A program made the translations under genes and the position numbers. This document shows positions 8,108 through 16,113 of a stretch of 64,000 nt of DNA, in pieces. Every line of letters begins with the position of its first letter. Position 1 is the stretch's first letter. The stretch lies in NCBI GenBank assembly GCA_017512365.1, contig JAFWGQ010000065.1:41524-105523 (forward strand), written 5' to 3'. Under the pieces are notes generated by a model. The model was given only the letters and a program-made list of their open reading frames with translations, did no database searches and was not told the origin of the DNA. This stretch comes from Mogibacterium sp. (GTDB lineage Bacteria; Bacillota; Clostridia; Peptostreptococcales; Anaerovoracaceae).

Positions 8108-9865
8108 ATGACAGCAAAAGAGATATTTCTTGAATTACTGAAGCCGGACGGAAGACCTGAGAGACAGCTTGTGCAGTACGAGGCCCTCCAGATGGCTCTC
8201 GGAGACCCTGCCGGGGGATTCCTCCATAAGGGCAGAAGACCCGGGGCGACCATCACAGACCTGTGGGGGACAGTCATCGAGTGGCCGGAGGATGCTCCGG
8301 GATCGATGCCGCTCGTGACGGAGGAGAACAAAGTAATAAAGGACATAACGAGGTGGAGAGACTACGTCCATGCGCCGGATGTCGTTGCCGGAAGCAGCGA
8401 CCCTGAGGCCTGGAAGGAGTTTCGCGAAAAGCAGCGCGCGAAAGCCAGCGGCGAGCGCCTGGTGGCGGGCTTCATGGGCACCGGCATATTCGAGCAGTGC
8501 CACTTTCTGATGCCTTTCCAGGAGGTCCTGACGGCTCTCTATGATCATCCGCGCGAGATGCACGAGCTCATAGAATACATCACGGAGTTCAGGCTCGCGT
8601 ATGTGAAACAGATCATAGACGGCCTGCAGCCGGATGTGATCTTCTCTCATGACGACTGGGGCACCAAGGATGCTCTGTTCATGAAGCCTGAGATGTGGCG
8701 CGAATTCTTCAAAGAGCCTTACCGCAGGTTCTACGGGTATATAAGGGAGCGCGGGGTCATCGCCATACACCACGCGGATTCATATCTGGTCCCGATCGTG
8801 GAGGACATGGCTGAGATAGGCATACAGGTCTGGCAGGGCGTGCTGCCAGAGAACGACATACCGGCCCTTCAGGAACGTCTCGGCGGACGCATGGTGCTGA
8901 TGGGAGGCATAGGAGCCGCGATCGACAGGGAGGATGCAGGCGAAGAGGAGGTCCGCGCCTACGTGCATGACGCTCTTCACAGATACTGCCCGGGCGGACA
9001 CTTCATCCCTTCGATAACTTACGGACTAGCGGGGACAGTGTATAAACACGTGGACCCGTGGATAAACGATGAGATAAGAAAATACAACAAGGGATATCAT
9101 CTGCCGTCATACTCGGCACGTTCTGCCGCGAGACTCGATCCCGTCAGGCTGGACACGGCGCGGGAGAAGGATAAGCAGGACAGAGCGGCAGGAGGACAGG
9201 CGGAGTGTCCGAAAGGGGATGTATCGCTTCTCGAAGAGATTTCAGCGGCGCTCCGGGACGGATCCGTATCCGGGACCGTTGAAGCCGTGAAGGCCGCGCT
9301 GTACAGAGGCGTCGACGCTCAGGATGTGCTCGCGGGCGGACTCATAAGAGGCATGAACGAGCTCGGAGAGGACTTCTCGAAGGGCGAGGTCTTCGTGCCG
9401 GAGATGCTGAGGGCCGCGAACTGCATGTCCGCGGCGACCGAGATACTTAAGCCTCTGATCGCGGGAGAAAAGAGCAAAGCCGCAGGCAGGGTCTGCCTCG
9501 GGACGGTCAGGGGAGACCTCCACGACATAGGAAAGAACCTTGTAAAGATAATGATGGAAGGCGCCGGTCTCGAGGTGATAGACCTCGGATGCGATGTCGG
9601 CGCGGAGGATTTCGTGCAGGCGGCCATAGACAACGGCTGCGGCATGATCGCGTGCTCGACGCTGCTTACCACGAGCATGCACGAGATAGAGAGGGTCGTA
9701 AAGACCGCCGAAGAAAAAGGGATACGTGAAAGGGTGAAGATACTCATAGGCGGCGCGCCTGTCACGCAGGAATTCTGCGAACAGGCCGGCGCTGACAGGT
9801 ATACGCCGGACGCGGCCGCCGCCGCGCGCGCCGCCGTACAGATGCTTTCAGAGGAGGTGAGCTGA
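8108..9865 (+). CDS. UroD-type methyltransferase fused to a corrinoid-binding domain (CmuA-like architecture)
   Basis: A 585-residue two-domain protein. Residues 1 to about 345 form a uroporphyrinogen decarboxylase-like TIM barrel of the corrinoid methyltransferase superfamily. Residues about 375-585 form a methionine synthase-type helical cap plus B12-binding fold with GDLHDIGKNLVKI, where His is the lower cobalt ligand, and a later ACSTLLTTS loop. The order matches chloromethane methyltransferase CmuA, so methyl transfer from an unknown donor to its own corrinoid is likely. Oddity: the usual zinc motif HxCG is replaced by IHHADS near residue 225, so metal binding may differ. AGGAG precedes ATG 8108. 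The homocysteine methyltransferase next door is a plausible methyl acceptor enzyme. Confidence 0.85.
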   Translation: MTAKEIFLELLKPDGRPERQLVQYEALQMALGDPAGGFLHKGRRPGATITDLWGTVIEWPEDAPGSMPLVTEENKVIKDITRWRDYVHAPDVVAGSSDPEAWKEFREKQRAKASGERLVAGFMGTGIFEQCHFLMPFQEVLTALYDHPREMHELIEYITEFRLAYVKQIIDGLQPDVIFSHDDWGTKDALFMKPEMWREFFKEPYRRFYGYIRERGVIAIHHADSYLVPIVEDMAEIGIQVWQGVLPENDIPALQERLGGRMVLMGGIGAAIDREDAGEEEVRAYVHDALHRYCPGGHFIPSITYGLAGTVYKHVDPWINDEIRKYNKGYHLPSYSARSAARLDPVRLDTAREKDKQDRAAGGQAECPKGDVSLLEEISAALRDGSVSGTVEAVKAALYRGVDAQDVLAGGLIRGMNELGEDFSKGEVFVPEMLRAANCMSAATEILKPLIAGEKSKAAGRVCLGTVRGDLHDIGKNLVKIMMEGAGLEVIDLGCDVGAEDFVQAAIDNGCGMIACSTLLTTSMHEIERVVKTAEEKGIRERVKILIGGAPVTQEFCEQAGADRYTPDAAAAARAAVQMLSEEVS

Positions 9866-9866
9866 C

Positions 9867-11087
9867 ATGGAACTGTACTTTCCGCTCATTCTTGACGGAG
9901 CAAACGGAACTGAGCTCCAGAACAGAGGCTTTGACGGAAGCGTCTGCACCGAGGCCTGGGTGCTCGATCATCCCGATGTGATGAGAAAACTCCAGGAGGA
10001 TTATGTCGCCGCCGGAAGCGATATAGTCTATGCGCCGACCTTCGGAGCCAACAGAGTCAAGCTCGAAGAAAACGGCATATTCAATCAGGTCGGAGACTTC
10101 AACAGAAGACTGATCGCGATCTCAAAGGAGGCCGTCGCCGGGAGCGATGCCCTTGTCGCGGGCGACATAGCCACGACAGGAAAGTTCCTCGCGCCTGTAG
10201 GCGACGTCTCCTTTGATGATCTCTACGACATATACCGGGAGCAGGCCGAAGTCATGGAAGAGGCCGGGGTCGACATGTACGCGATAGAGACCATCATGAC
10301 TGTCCCGGACGCCAGGGCAGCTCTGCTCGCTGTGAAGGATGTGAGCGACAAGCCTGTCCTCGTCTCTTTCACATGCGATGAGAACGGACGCACACTGACC
10401 GGCACGGACGTAAGAGCTGCCATGATCATAATGCAGGGCATGGGCATAGACGCCTTCGGACTGAACTGCAGCACGGGACCGGATGAGATGCTCGAACAGG
10501 CGAAGCGACTCAGGGACATAGCCGAGGTGCCGGTCGCGATCAAGCCGAACGCCGGCCTTCCGAAGACCGTAGACGGCAGGACTGTGTACGACTGTCCGCC
10601 TGAGGAGTTCGCAAAACACACAAAAGAATTTGCGGAGCTGGGAGCCTGCATGTTCGGAGGATGCTGCGGTACAGGTCCTAAACACATAGCCGCCCTGAAG
10701 CCTGCTCTTGAGAGCTTCAGGCTCAGAAAACCTGAGCCGGAGCACAGAGGCAAAATCGTCTGCGCCACCGAAAAGGACGCTTTCATACTCGACCCGGGCA
10801 TCGAAGCGGGGAATGTCATAGACTGCGGCCCGGATCTCGGGGAGCGGATAAGAAAAGCGAACAGGAGCGAAGCGGAAGTGATCGCTGTCAGGATAAAGGA
10901 AGCGGCGGACCTCGATGAATTCGAGATGGCGCAGTACGAGGTCAGAAAGCCGCTGTGCATAGTCTGCGATGACGCGGCGCTTCTTGACGAGGCGCTGAGA
11001 CTTTATCAGGGCAGGGCTCTTTACGCCGGGGACCTTTCCGATGAGGAACTAGTACCGCTGGCAAAGAGATACGGCCTGATCTTCTGA
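9867..11087 (+). CDS. Homocysteine S-methyltransferase family protein
   Basis: A 406-residue protein. Its first 290 residues match the homocysteine-binding barrel of MetH/MmuM: LDGANGTELQ at the N-terminus, FGANRVKL, the first zinc Cys in NCSTGP near 205 and the two Cys of GGCCGTGP near 268. The remaining 110 residues are not clearly assigned. It starts one base after the preceding stop with AGGAGGTGAG upstream, so translation is coupled to the corrinoid fusion. In MetH the same barrel receives methyl from methylcobalamin; here the corrinoid domain is in the adjacent gene, so methionine formation from a non-folate methyl donor is a reasonable inference. Confidence 0.88.
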   Translation: MELYFPLILDGANGTELQNRGFDGSVCTEAWVLDHPDVMRKLQEDYVAAGSDIVYAPTFGANRVKLEENGIFNQVGDFNRRLIAISKEAVAGSDALVAGDIATTGKFLAPVGDVSFDDLYDIYREQAEVMEEAGVDMYAIETIMTVPDARAALLAVKDVSDKPVLVSFTCDENGRTLTGTDVRAAMIIMQGMGIDAFGLNCSTGPDEMLEQAKRLRDIAEVPVAIKPNAGLPKTVDGRTVYDCPPEEFAKHTKEFAELGACMFGGCCGTGPKHIAALKPALESFRLRKPEPEHRGKIVCATEKDAFILDPGIEAGNVIDCGPDLGERIRKANRSEAEVIAVRIKEAADLDEFEMAQYEVRKPLCIVCDDAALLDEALRLYQGRALYAGDLSDEELVPLAKRYGLIF

Positions 11088-11139
11088 TCAGATCAATGAA
11101 CTTCTGAGTATTCAGATTTTCTATAGGATACCGGCGCCC

Positions 11140-11168
11140 TTGATACCTCAAATCCGCGGTGTTACAAT
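11140..11168 (+). promoter_or_regulatory. SigmaA promoter of the riboswitch-controlled CbiK unit
   Basis: TTGATA at 11140-11145, a 17-base spacer, then TACAAT at 11163-11168. Each hexamer matches consensus 5 of 6. The predicted transcript begins about 30 bases before the aptamer. Confidence 0.75.
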
Positions 11169-11203
11169 GGTTCTGCACTGCAAAACATGAATAAGATGAA
11201 GTT

Positions 11204-11366
11204 TACGGTGCCCCGATGATCCGGGGAGAATAGGGAAGCGGGTGAGAATCCCGCGCGATCCCGTCACTGTGACAGAGCGTGCCGTTCCGGAATGCCACTG
11301 GGCATAACAGAAAGCCCGGGAAGGCGGAACAGCATGTCAGGCTCTTAAGCCAGGAGACCTGCCGTA
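11204..11366 (+). promoter_or_regulatory. Cobalamin (AdoCbl-type) riboswitch aptamer
   Basis: It contains the classical ordered motifs: ACGGTGCC at the P1 strand, AATAGGGAAGCGGGTGAGAA, CCCGTCACTGTGAC, the B12 box GCCACTG at 11294-11300, CCCGGGAAGGC, then the AGGCTCTTAAGCCAGGAGACCTGCCGT ending split across 11339-11365. P1 closes between 11204-11208 and 11362-11366. An intrinsic terminator follows at 11489-11518, so control is probably transcriptional: cobalamin binding should switch off the genes at 11560-13691. The stretch 11088-11139 before the promoter holds nothing recognisable. Confidence 0.96.
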
Positions 11367-11488
11367 GCTTTGTACATGAGACAGTCATCATCAGACCCGC
11401 AGTGCCATGGGTGATGAGGACGGTCTCCGGACCACGGGGAATTGGTCGTACAGTATTACAGGGAGTGATGCTCCCCGTTTTCTGACGT

Positions 11489-11518
11489 CCTTTTGCCGTG
11501 AACGACAAAGGGCTTTTT
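11489..11518 (+). terminator. Riboswitch expression-platform terminator
   Basis: CCTTTTG (11489-11495) pairs with CAAAGGG (11506-11512, one T-G pair), followed by CTTTTTATTTAT. Another stem-loop (GGGAG with CTCCC, 11461-11475, then TTTT) lies just upstream and may be the competing antiterminator or a second terminator. Confidence 0.7.
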
Positions 11519-11559
11519 ATTTATGCCCGGTTCATATCAAGTTAAAGGAGAATGAAAAA

Positions 11560-12783
11560 ATGAAGAAGAAATTGCTTGCTGTGTTATTGGGACTGGCGAT
11601 GGTGCTGTCGTTCTCGCTCCTTACAGGATGCGGTTCGGGCGACAGCGGGGAGACAAAGACCGCTGATGATCCTGCCGCTGAGTGCGCGAAGCTCATAGAT
11701 GAGATCTACGTGCAGGAGTGGACGGACGACACCTATGAGAAGTGCGAGGCCGCAAAAGCAGCCTGGGACGCTCTGACAGATGAGCAAAAGGAGCAGGTCG
11801 AAGGAGAAGAGGCAAGCTCTGACTACTTCGGACTGGATACGGGAGACGCCTCAAAGGACGATCCGCTCAATCAGGACGAGATCGGAGAAAACGAGCTTCT
11901 GGTGGTGAGCTTCGGAACATCCTTCAACGACAGCCGTACTGAAGACATAGGAGGCATCGAGAAGGCTCTCCAGGAGAGCAATCCAGACTGGTCTGTCAGA
12001 AGAGCGTTTACTGCACAGATCATAATCAACCACATATACGCGCGCGACGGAGAAAAGATCGACAATGTCGACCAGGCCCTCCGGAGAGCTGTCGACAACG
12101 GAGTAAAGAAGCTTGTCGTACAGCCGACGCACCTGATGCACGGCGCCGAGTATGATGAACTCGTCGGGACACTCGATAAATACAGGGACAAATTCGAATC
12201 CGTCAAGGTCGCCGAGCCGCTGCTCGGAGCTGTAGGGGAAGACGCAGCAGTAGTCAACGCTGACAAGGAAGCGGCCGCACAGGCGGTAGTTGCTGAAGCT
12301 GTAGCAAAAAGCGATTACGATTCGCTCGAGGCTGCTGAAGCTGACGGCGCCGCGATCGTTCTTCTCGGACACGGTACTTCACACCAGGCGGCTGTGACAT
12401 ATGACCAGATGCAGGAGCAGATGAAGCAGCTCGGATACAAAAACGTATTTATCGGGACAGTCGAAGGCAAGCCTGAAGATACAGCATTCCCTGCAGTCAA
12501 GAAAGCGCTTGAGGACGCCGGATACACAAAGGTCATCCTGAGGCCTCTGATGGTAGTAGCCGGAGACCACGCCAATAACGACATGGCAGGTGATGAGGAA
12601 GGCACATGGTACTACGGCTTCGTCAACGGAGGCGAATTTGAGGTCGAAGGCGCTGACGAGGCAGTGGATACAGGCAAGGGCCTCGGTGCTGACAACGTGA
12701 AATGCCAGATCGAGGGACTCGGAAGGATAGCGGATATCCAGAAGATCTACCTGGCCCACACGGCTGATGCCATGAACGAATAA
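11560..12783 (+). CDS. cbiK: Lipoprotein form of sirohydrochlorin cobaltochelatase CbiK
   Basis: CbiK inserts Co2+ into sirohydrochlorin in the anaerobic cobalamin route. The start is set at ATG 11560, with AAAGGAG upstream. The signal peptide MKKKLLAVLLGLAMVLSF ends in a LLTGC lipobox, so Cys24 should be lipidated and the protein should sit outside the membrane. Residues about 30-80 contain an AAKAAWDALTDEQKEQV helix typical of cell-surface repeat modules. The chelatase domain follows from about 105 (LLVVSFGTSFND) with HLMHG near 196, ILLGHGTSH near 267 and VAGDHANND near 335; the His residues are candidate metal ligands. A chelatase outside the cell is unusual, because its substrate is made in the cytoplasm. 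It is controlled by the riboswitch above. Confidence 0.88.
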   Translation: MKKKLLAVLLGLAMVLSFSLLTGCGSGDSGETKTADDPAAECAKLIDEIYVQEWTDDTYEKCEAAKAAWDALTDEQKEQVEGEEASSDYFGLDTGDASKDDPLNQDEIGENELLVVSFGTSFNDSRTEDIGGIEKALQESNPDWSVRRAFTAQIIINHIYARDGEKIDNVDQALRRAVDNGVKKLVVQPTHLMHGAEYDELVGTLDKYRDKFESVKVAEPLLGAVGEDAAVVNADKEAAAQAVVAEAVAKSDYDSLEAAEADGAAIVLLGHGTSHQAAVTYDQMQEQMKQLGYKNVFIGTVEGKPEDTAFPAVKKALEDAGYTKVILRPLMVVAGDHANNDMAGDEEGTWYYGFVNGGEFEVEGADEAVDTGKGLGADNVKCQIEGLGRIADIQKIYLAHTADAMNE

Positions 12784-12809
12784 GCTGAACGATTTGCAGA
12801 CTGATCAGG

Positions 12810-13691
12810 ATGATCAATAAAGAAATAAAAACAGATATGAAAAGAACAAAAAAGATACTGATATGTTTAATGATGGCGGCTCTCATGATGATGCCGGCTG
12901 CCTGCGGAAGTAAAAAAGGAACAGCTGAGCCGACGCCTGACCCGGGCATCGCCGACGGGACATACATCGCGGACTTCACAACGGACAACTCGATGTTCCA
13001 CGTCAATGACGCTTACAAGGACAAGGGAGTCCTTACCGTAAAGGACGGAAAGATGACGATACATGTCAGCCTGCAGTCCAAAAAGATAATCAATCTCTTC
13101 CCGGGGACGGCCGAGGACGCTCAGAAGGACGGAGCAGAGCTGCTCGAGCCGACTACGGACAAGGTCACTTACAGCGACGGCTACGAAGAGGAGGTCTACG
13201 GCTTCGATGTACCGGTGCCGGCTCTCGATGAGGAGTTCGACCTGGCTCTGCTCGGGACCAAAGGCAAGTGGTATGATCATAAGGTCATCGTGTCCGGTCC
13301 GGTGGAGGGCGATGACATAAATGCGGTCATCGGGGAAAGTTCAGACAAAGAAGCTGTGACAGCGAAGGACCTGGAACTCTCGGAAGGCGAACACAGCGCT
13401 GAAGTAACGCTTGAAGGCGGCACCGGTAAAGCGACGGTCGACAGTCCGGCGGTGATACGGATAAACGGGGACGAGTGCACAGCGGTCATCACATGGAGCA
13501 GTCCTCACTACGATTACATGATCGTGGACGGACAGAGATACGAGCCTGTCAATACGGAAGGCAACTCGGTATTCGAGATACCGATCCCGTATTTCGACAG
13601 TCCGTTCGATGTGATCGCCGATACTACGGCGATGAGCGAACCGCATGAGATCGAGTATAAGCTTACATTCGATTCCTCTACAGTAAAATAA
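12810..13691 (+). CDS. Lipoprotein with two NEAT-like repeat domains (tentative)
   Basis: A 293-residue secreted lipoprotein: basic start, hydrophobic core and PAAC lipobox (Cys32 from this start). An in-frame ATG at 12837 would give a more typical signal peptide; neither start has a strong ribosome binding site. The mature protein contains two related beta-rich segments (about 45-155 and 170-285). Each starts with a DG- or EG-type phrase and includes Y-D/S-Y-x-x-x-D-G patterns reminiscent of heme-binding NEAT domains. That resemblance is my judgement and is weak. It follows lipoprotein CbiK by 26 bases within the riboswitch-controlled unit and precedes a BtuFCD importer, so a role in capturing tetrapyrrole, corrinoid or cobalt at the surface is possible. 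Confidence 0.6.
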   Translation: MINKEIKTDMKRTKKILICLMMAALMMMPAACGSKKGTAEPTPDPGIADGTYIADFTTDNSMFHVNDAYKDKGVLTVKDGKMTIHVSLQSKKIINLFPGTAEDAQKDGAELLEPTTDKVTYSDGYEEEVYGFDVPVPALDEEFDLALLGTKGKWYDHKVIVSGPVEGDDINAVIGESSDKEAVTAKDLELSEGEHSAEVTLEGGTGKATVDSPAVIRINGDECTAVITWSSPHYDYMIVDGQRYEPVNTEGNSVFEIPIPYFDSPFDVIADTTAMSEPHEIEYKLTFDSSTVK

Positions 13692-13747
13692 AAGAAGCGA
13701 CCGGGGGGATGAGAATCGACCGGTGAACAGGAGAATTGAGCGGAAAA

Positions 13748-13784
13748 CAGAGCCTGCCCGCAGAGACAGGCTCTGCGCTTTTTT
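13748..13784 (+). terminator. Intrinsic terminator ending the cbiK transcript
   Basis: CAGAGCCTG (13748-13756) pairs with CAGGCTCTG (13767-13775) around a 10-base loop. The run TTTTTT at 13779-13784 follows. It separates the riboswitch unit from the 20-gene operon that starts at 13900. Confidence 0.9.
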
Positions 13785-13791
13785 AGAGTGT

Positions 13792-13965
13792 TTGTGTATT
13801 ATCCGTCTGATATGCAGATCTCATACACAATTTTTGCTTATTATTGTGTATGGATCAGCCGGATCCGGGAAATAATACACAAAAAGGAGGAACTCTGGGA
13901 TGTTTTCAGAAGAAAAACAGGCAGATTTGTGTATGGATCCCGGAAATCGCTTCGGGTTTACACAA
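13792..13965 (+). promoter_or_regulatory. Array of three long inverted repeats (six phased half-sites) before and inside the cobalamin operon
   Basis: TTGTGTAT at 13792-13799, 13844-13851 and 13927-13934 is each followed, after exactly 23 bases, by ATACACAA (13823-13830, 13875-13882) or TTACACAA (13958-13965, one mismatch). Half-site centres are 31, 21, 31, 52 and 31 bp apart, close to whole helical turns, so all six face the same side of DNA. The third repeat lies inside the first codons of the binding-protein gene. The pattern fits cooperative binding of a dimeric regulator and possibly looping. The regulator is not identified, and no clear sigmaA promoter was recognised in the stretch. Confidence 0.75.
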
Positions 13966-15102
13966 GCTGCGTGTATCGTCATACTGCTTCTTGCTCTGGC
14001 CCTTTCCGGGTGCGGCGGCAGTGCGAAAAATACGGGCAGCGCATTCGATGATCATCACAAGGGCTCGATGGAGCTGAAATACGCGGATCAGTTTCGCGTA
14101 GATTATTACGATGACGGCATAAGCGTGGTCAGGGTGGAAGACGGACTTGACTATCTGGTCACTGACGGCTCCGGAGAACTTCCGGACTGGCTGTCCGAAG
14201 AAGACATAAAGGGCATGACTGTCATAAATGCGCCTGCGCGCAAAGTCTATAATGCGGCGTCATCCGCGATGGATCTCATCGACGCTGCAGGAGCGATCGA
14301 CTCGGTCGTAATGACGAGCACTCAGGAGAGCGACTGGAGCATAGACAGGATCAGAAAACTTGTAGGGGACGGGACGATCCGCTACATCGGCAAGTACCGC
14401 TCACCGGACTATGAAGCACTTGTCGAGGATGATGTCGATCTTGCGATCGAGTCCACCATGATATATCACAATCCTCAGGTCAAGGAAGCGATAGAGGAGC
14501 TGGGGATCCCGGTCCTTGTGGAGCGCTCGAGCTATGAATCCGAACCGCTCGGCAGAGTGGAATGGATAAAGCTCTACGGACTGCTTTTCGGTAAGGAAGA
14601 TGAAGCGCAGGCGTTCTTTGATGAGTCGGAGGCAAAGCTGAAGGCCATAGACACAGATGCAGTGAAGGACTCTCCTTCGGTGGCTTTCTTTTCGGTGAAT
14701 TCGAACGGTTCGGTCGTCGTGAGAAAGCCGGGCGACTACGTCACGAAGATGATGGAAACGGCCGGAGGGACATACGCTCTTGACGGCATAACAGATGACG
14801 AAGACAATGCGCTTTCCACCATGAACATGCAGATGGAGGCGTTCTATGACAAAGCTGTCGATGCTGATATACTCATCTATAACAGCACGATCGAAGGCGG
14901 ACTCGGAAGCATAAGCGATCTGACGGCTCTTTCGGACGGATTCAATGACTTTGCCGCGGTGAAGAACGGGAACGTATGGTGTACGGACGCCAGCACATTC
15001 CAGAAGACGACCGGAGCGGCGGACATGATAACAGAGATGAACCGCATATTTGCCGGTGCCGCTGATGACAGCGGGATGGAGTATTTCCATAAACTGAGAT
15101 AA
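13900..15102 (+). CDS. ABC transporter substrate-binding lipoprotein (BtuF/FepB family)
   Basis: A 400-residue extracellular receptor lipoprotein, first gene of the 20-gene operon. AAAAGGAGG precedes ATG 13900. The lipobox (ALSGC) Cys is residue 38, so about a dozen residues precede a normal signal peptide; an internal ATG at 13933 would give a typical length, but the ribosome binding site favours 13900. The coding sequence of residues 10-22 contains the third inverted repeat of the operator array. The mature part is a two-lobed class III binding protein with a NAPARKVYNA start and an NSTIEGG segment. Followed at 6 bases by a permease. Location suggests cobamide or precursor uptake; heme or siderophore cannot be excluded. 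Confidence 0.85.
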   Translation: MFSEEKQADLCMDPGNRFGFTQAACIVILLLALALSGCGGSAKNTGSAFDDHHKGSMELKYADQFRVDYYDDGISVVRVEDGLDYLVTDGSGELPDWLSEEDIKGMTVINAPARKVYNAASSAMDLIDAAGAIDSVVMTSTQESDWSIDRIRKLVGDGTIRYIGKYRSPDYEALVEDDVDLAIESTMIYHNPQVKEAIEELGIPVLVERSSYESEPLGRVEWIKLYGLLFGKEDEAQAFFDESEAKLKAIDTDAVKDSPSVAFFSVNSNGSVVVRKPGDYVTKMMETAGGTYALDGITDDEDNALSTMNMQMEAFYDKAVDADILIYNSTIEGGLGSISDLTALSDGFNDFAAVKNGNVWCTDASTFQKTTGAADMITEMNRIFAGAADDSGMEYFHKLR

Positions 15103-15108
15103 GCTGAA

Positions 15109-16110
15109 ATGAAAAGAAGAGTATTTGTCACATACATGGTGCTGGCTGTGATCCTCATCGTGCTGGTGCTGCTGAACATGCTCCTCGGGAGCTCGTCCCT
15201 GACGGCCGGGGAGGCGCTTCGCATACTCTTTGCGCATGACACTGCCGGAAAGTTCGGCAGGATAGTATGGGACATCCGCATGCCCAGGATACTGGCCGCC
15301 CTCTTCCTCGGCGGGGCTCTTTCGGTGTCGGGATTCCTGCTGCAGACCTTCTTTGCAAACCCCATTGCCGGCCCGTACATACTCGGCATCTCGTCGGGGT
15401 CGAAGCTCGTGGTGGCCTGCGCGATGGTTTTCGGCATGTCGCGCGGCATCATGCTCCACTCGATCACCATGATAATCTCGGCTTTCATCGGAGCCGTTGC
15501 TGTCACGGGAGCCATACTGCTCATATCCGGAAAGGTGAGGAGCATGGCAGTGCTCATAGTCTGCGGAGTCATGGTCGGCTATATCTGCTCGGCAGTGACG
15601 GAATTCCTCGTGACCTTCGCCGATGATTCAAACATAGTGAATCTGCATAACTGGTCGATGGGAAGCTTCTCGGCAGTGAGCTGGGACAATATCAGAGCGA
15701 TCATAATAGTCGTGATGACCGCCGTGGTATTCTCCTTCATGCTGTCCAAGCCTATGAGCGCTTTTCAGATGGGAGAGCAGTACGTGATGAGCATGGGCGT
15801 GGACATAAAAGCTTTCAGGACAGGGCTCATAGTGCTTTCGAGCGTGCTCTCGGCGACAGTCACAGCGTTCGCAGGCCCGATATCATTTGTCGGCATAGCA
15901 GTGCCGCATATCATAAGGTCTGTGACGGCGACATCCAGGCCCATAGTCATGATACCGCAGTGCTTCCTCGGGGGCGCTGTGTTCTGCCTCTTCTGCGACC
16001 TGCTCGCGAGGAATCTCTTTGCTCCGACGGAGATAAGCATCAGCACCATGACGGCCGTATTCGGAGCTCCGGTGGTGATCGTGATGCTTATCGGAAAGAA
16101 GTCGAGGTGA
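15109..16110 (+). CDS. FecCD/BtuC-type ABC transporter permease
   Basis: A 333-residue inner-membrane permease with about ten hydrophobic segments. It has family signatures: DIRMPRILAALFLGGALSVSG near 53-73, ANPIAGPYILGISSG near 84-98 and the GPISFVGIAVPHIIR coupling segment near 260-274. It works with the binding protein upstream and the ATPase that begins 3 bases after its stop. The family moves vitamin B12, heme and ferric siderophores; cobamides are most likely here because the rest of the operon makes cobalamin. Confidence 0.92.
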   Translation: MKRRVFVTYMVLAVILIVLVLLNMLLGSSSLTAGEALRILFAHDTAGKFGRIVWDIRMPRILAALFLGGALSVSGFLLQTFFANPIAGPYILGISSGSKLVVACAMVFGMSRGIMLHSITMIISAFIGAVAVTGAILLISGKVRSMAVLIVCGVMVGYICSAVTEFLVTFADDSNIVNLHNWSMGSFSAVSWDNIRAIIIVVMTAVVFSFMLSKPMSAFQMGEQYVMSMGVDIKAFRTGLIVLSSVLSATVTAFAGPISFVGIAVPHIIRSVTATSRPIVMIPQCFLGGAVFCLFCDLLARNLFAPTEISISTMTAVFGAPVVIVMLIGKKSR

Positions 16111-16113
16111 CGC

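Noticed and set aside
13844-14077. 77-codon frame starting at the second operator repeat
   Set aside because: It has no ribosome binding site and is out of frame with the well-supported lipoprotein gene at 13900.
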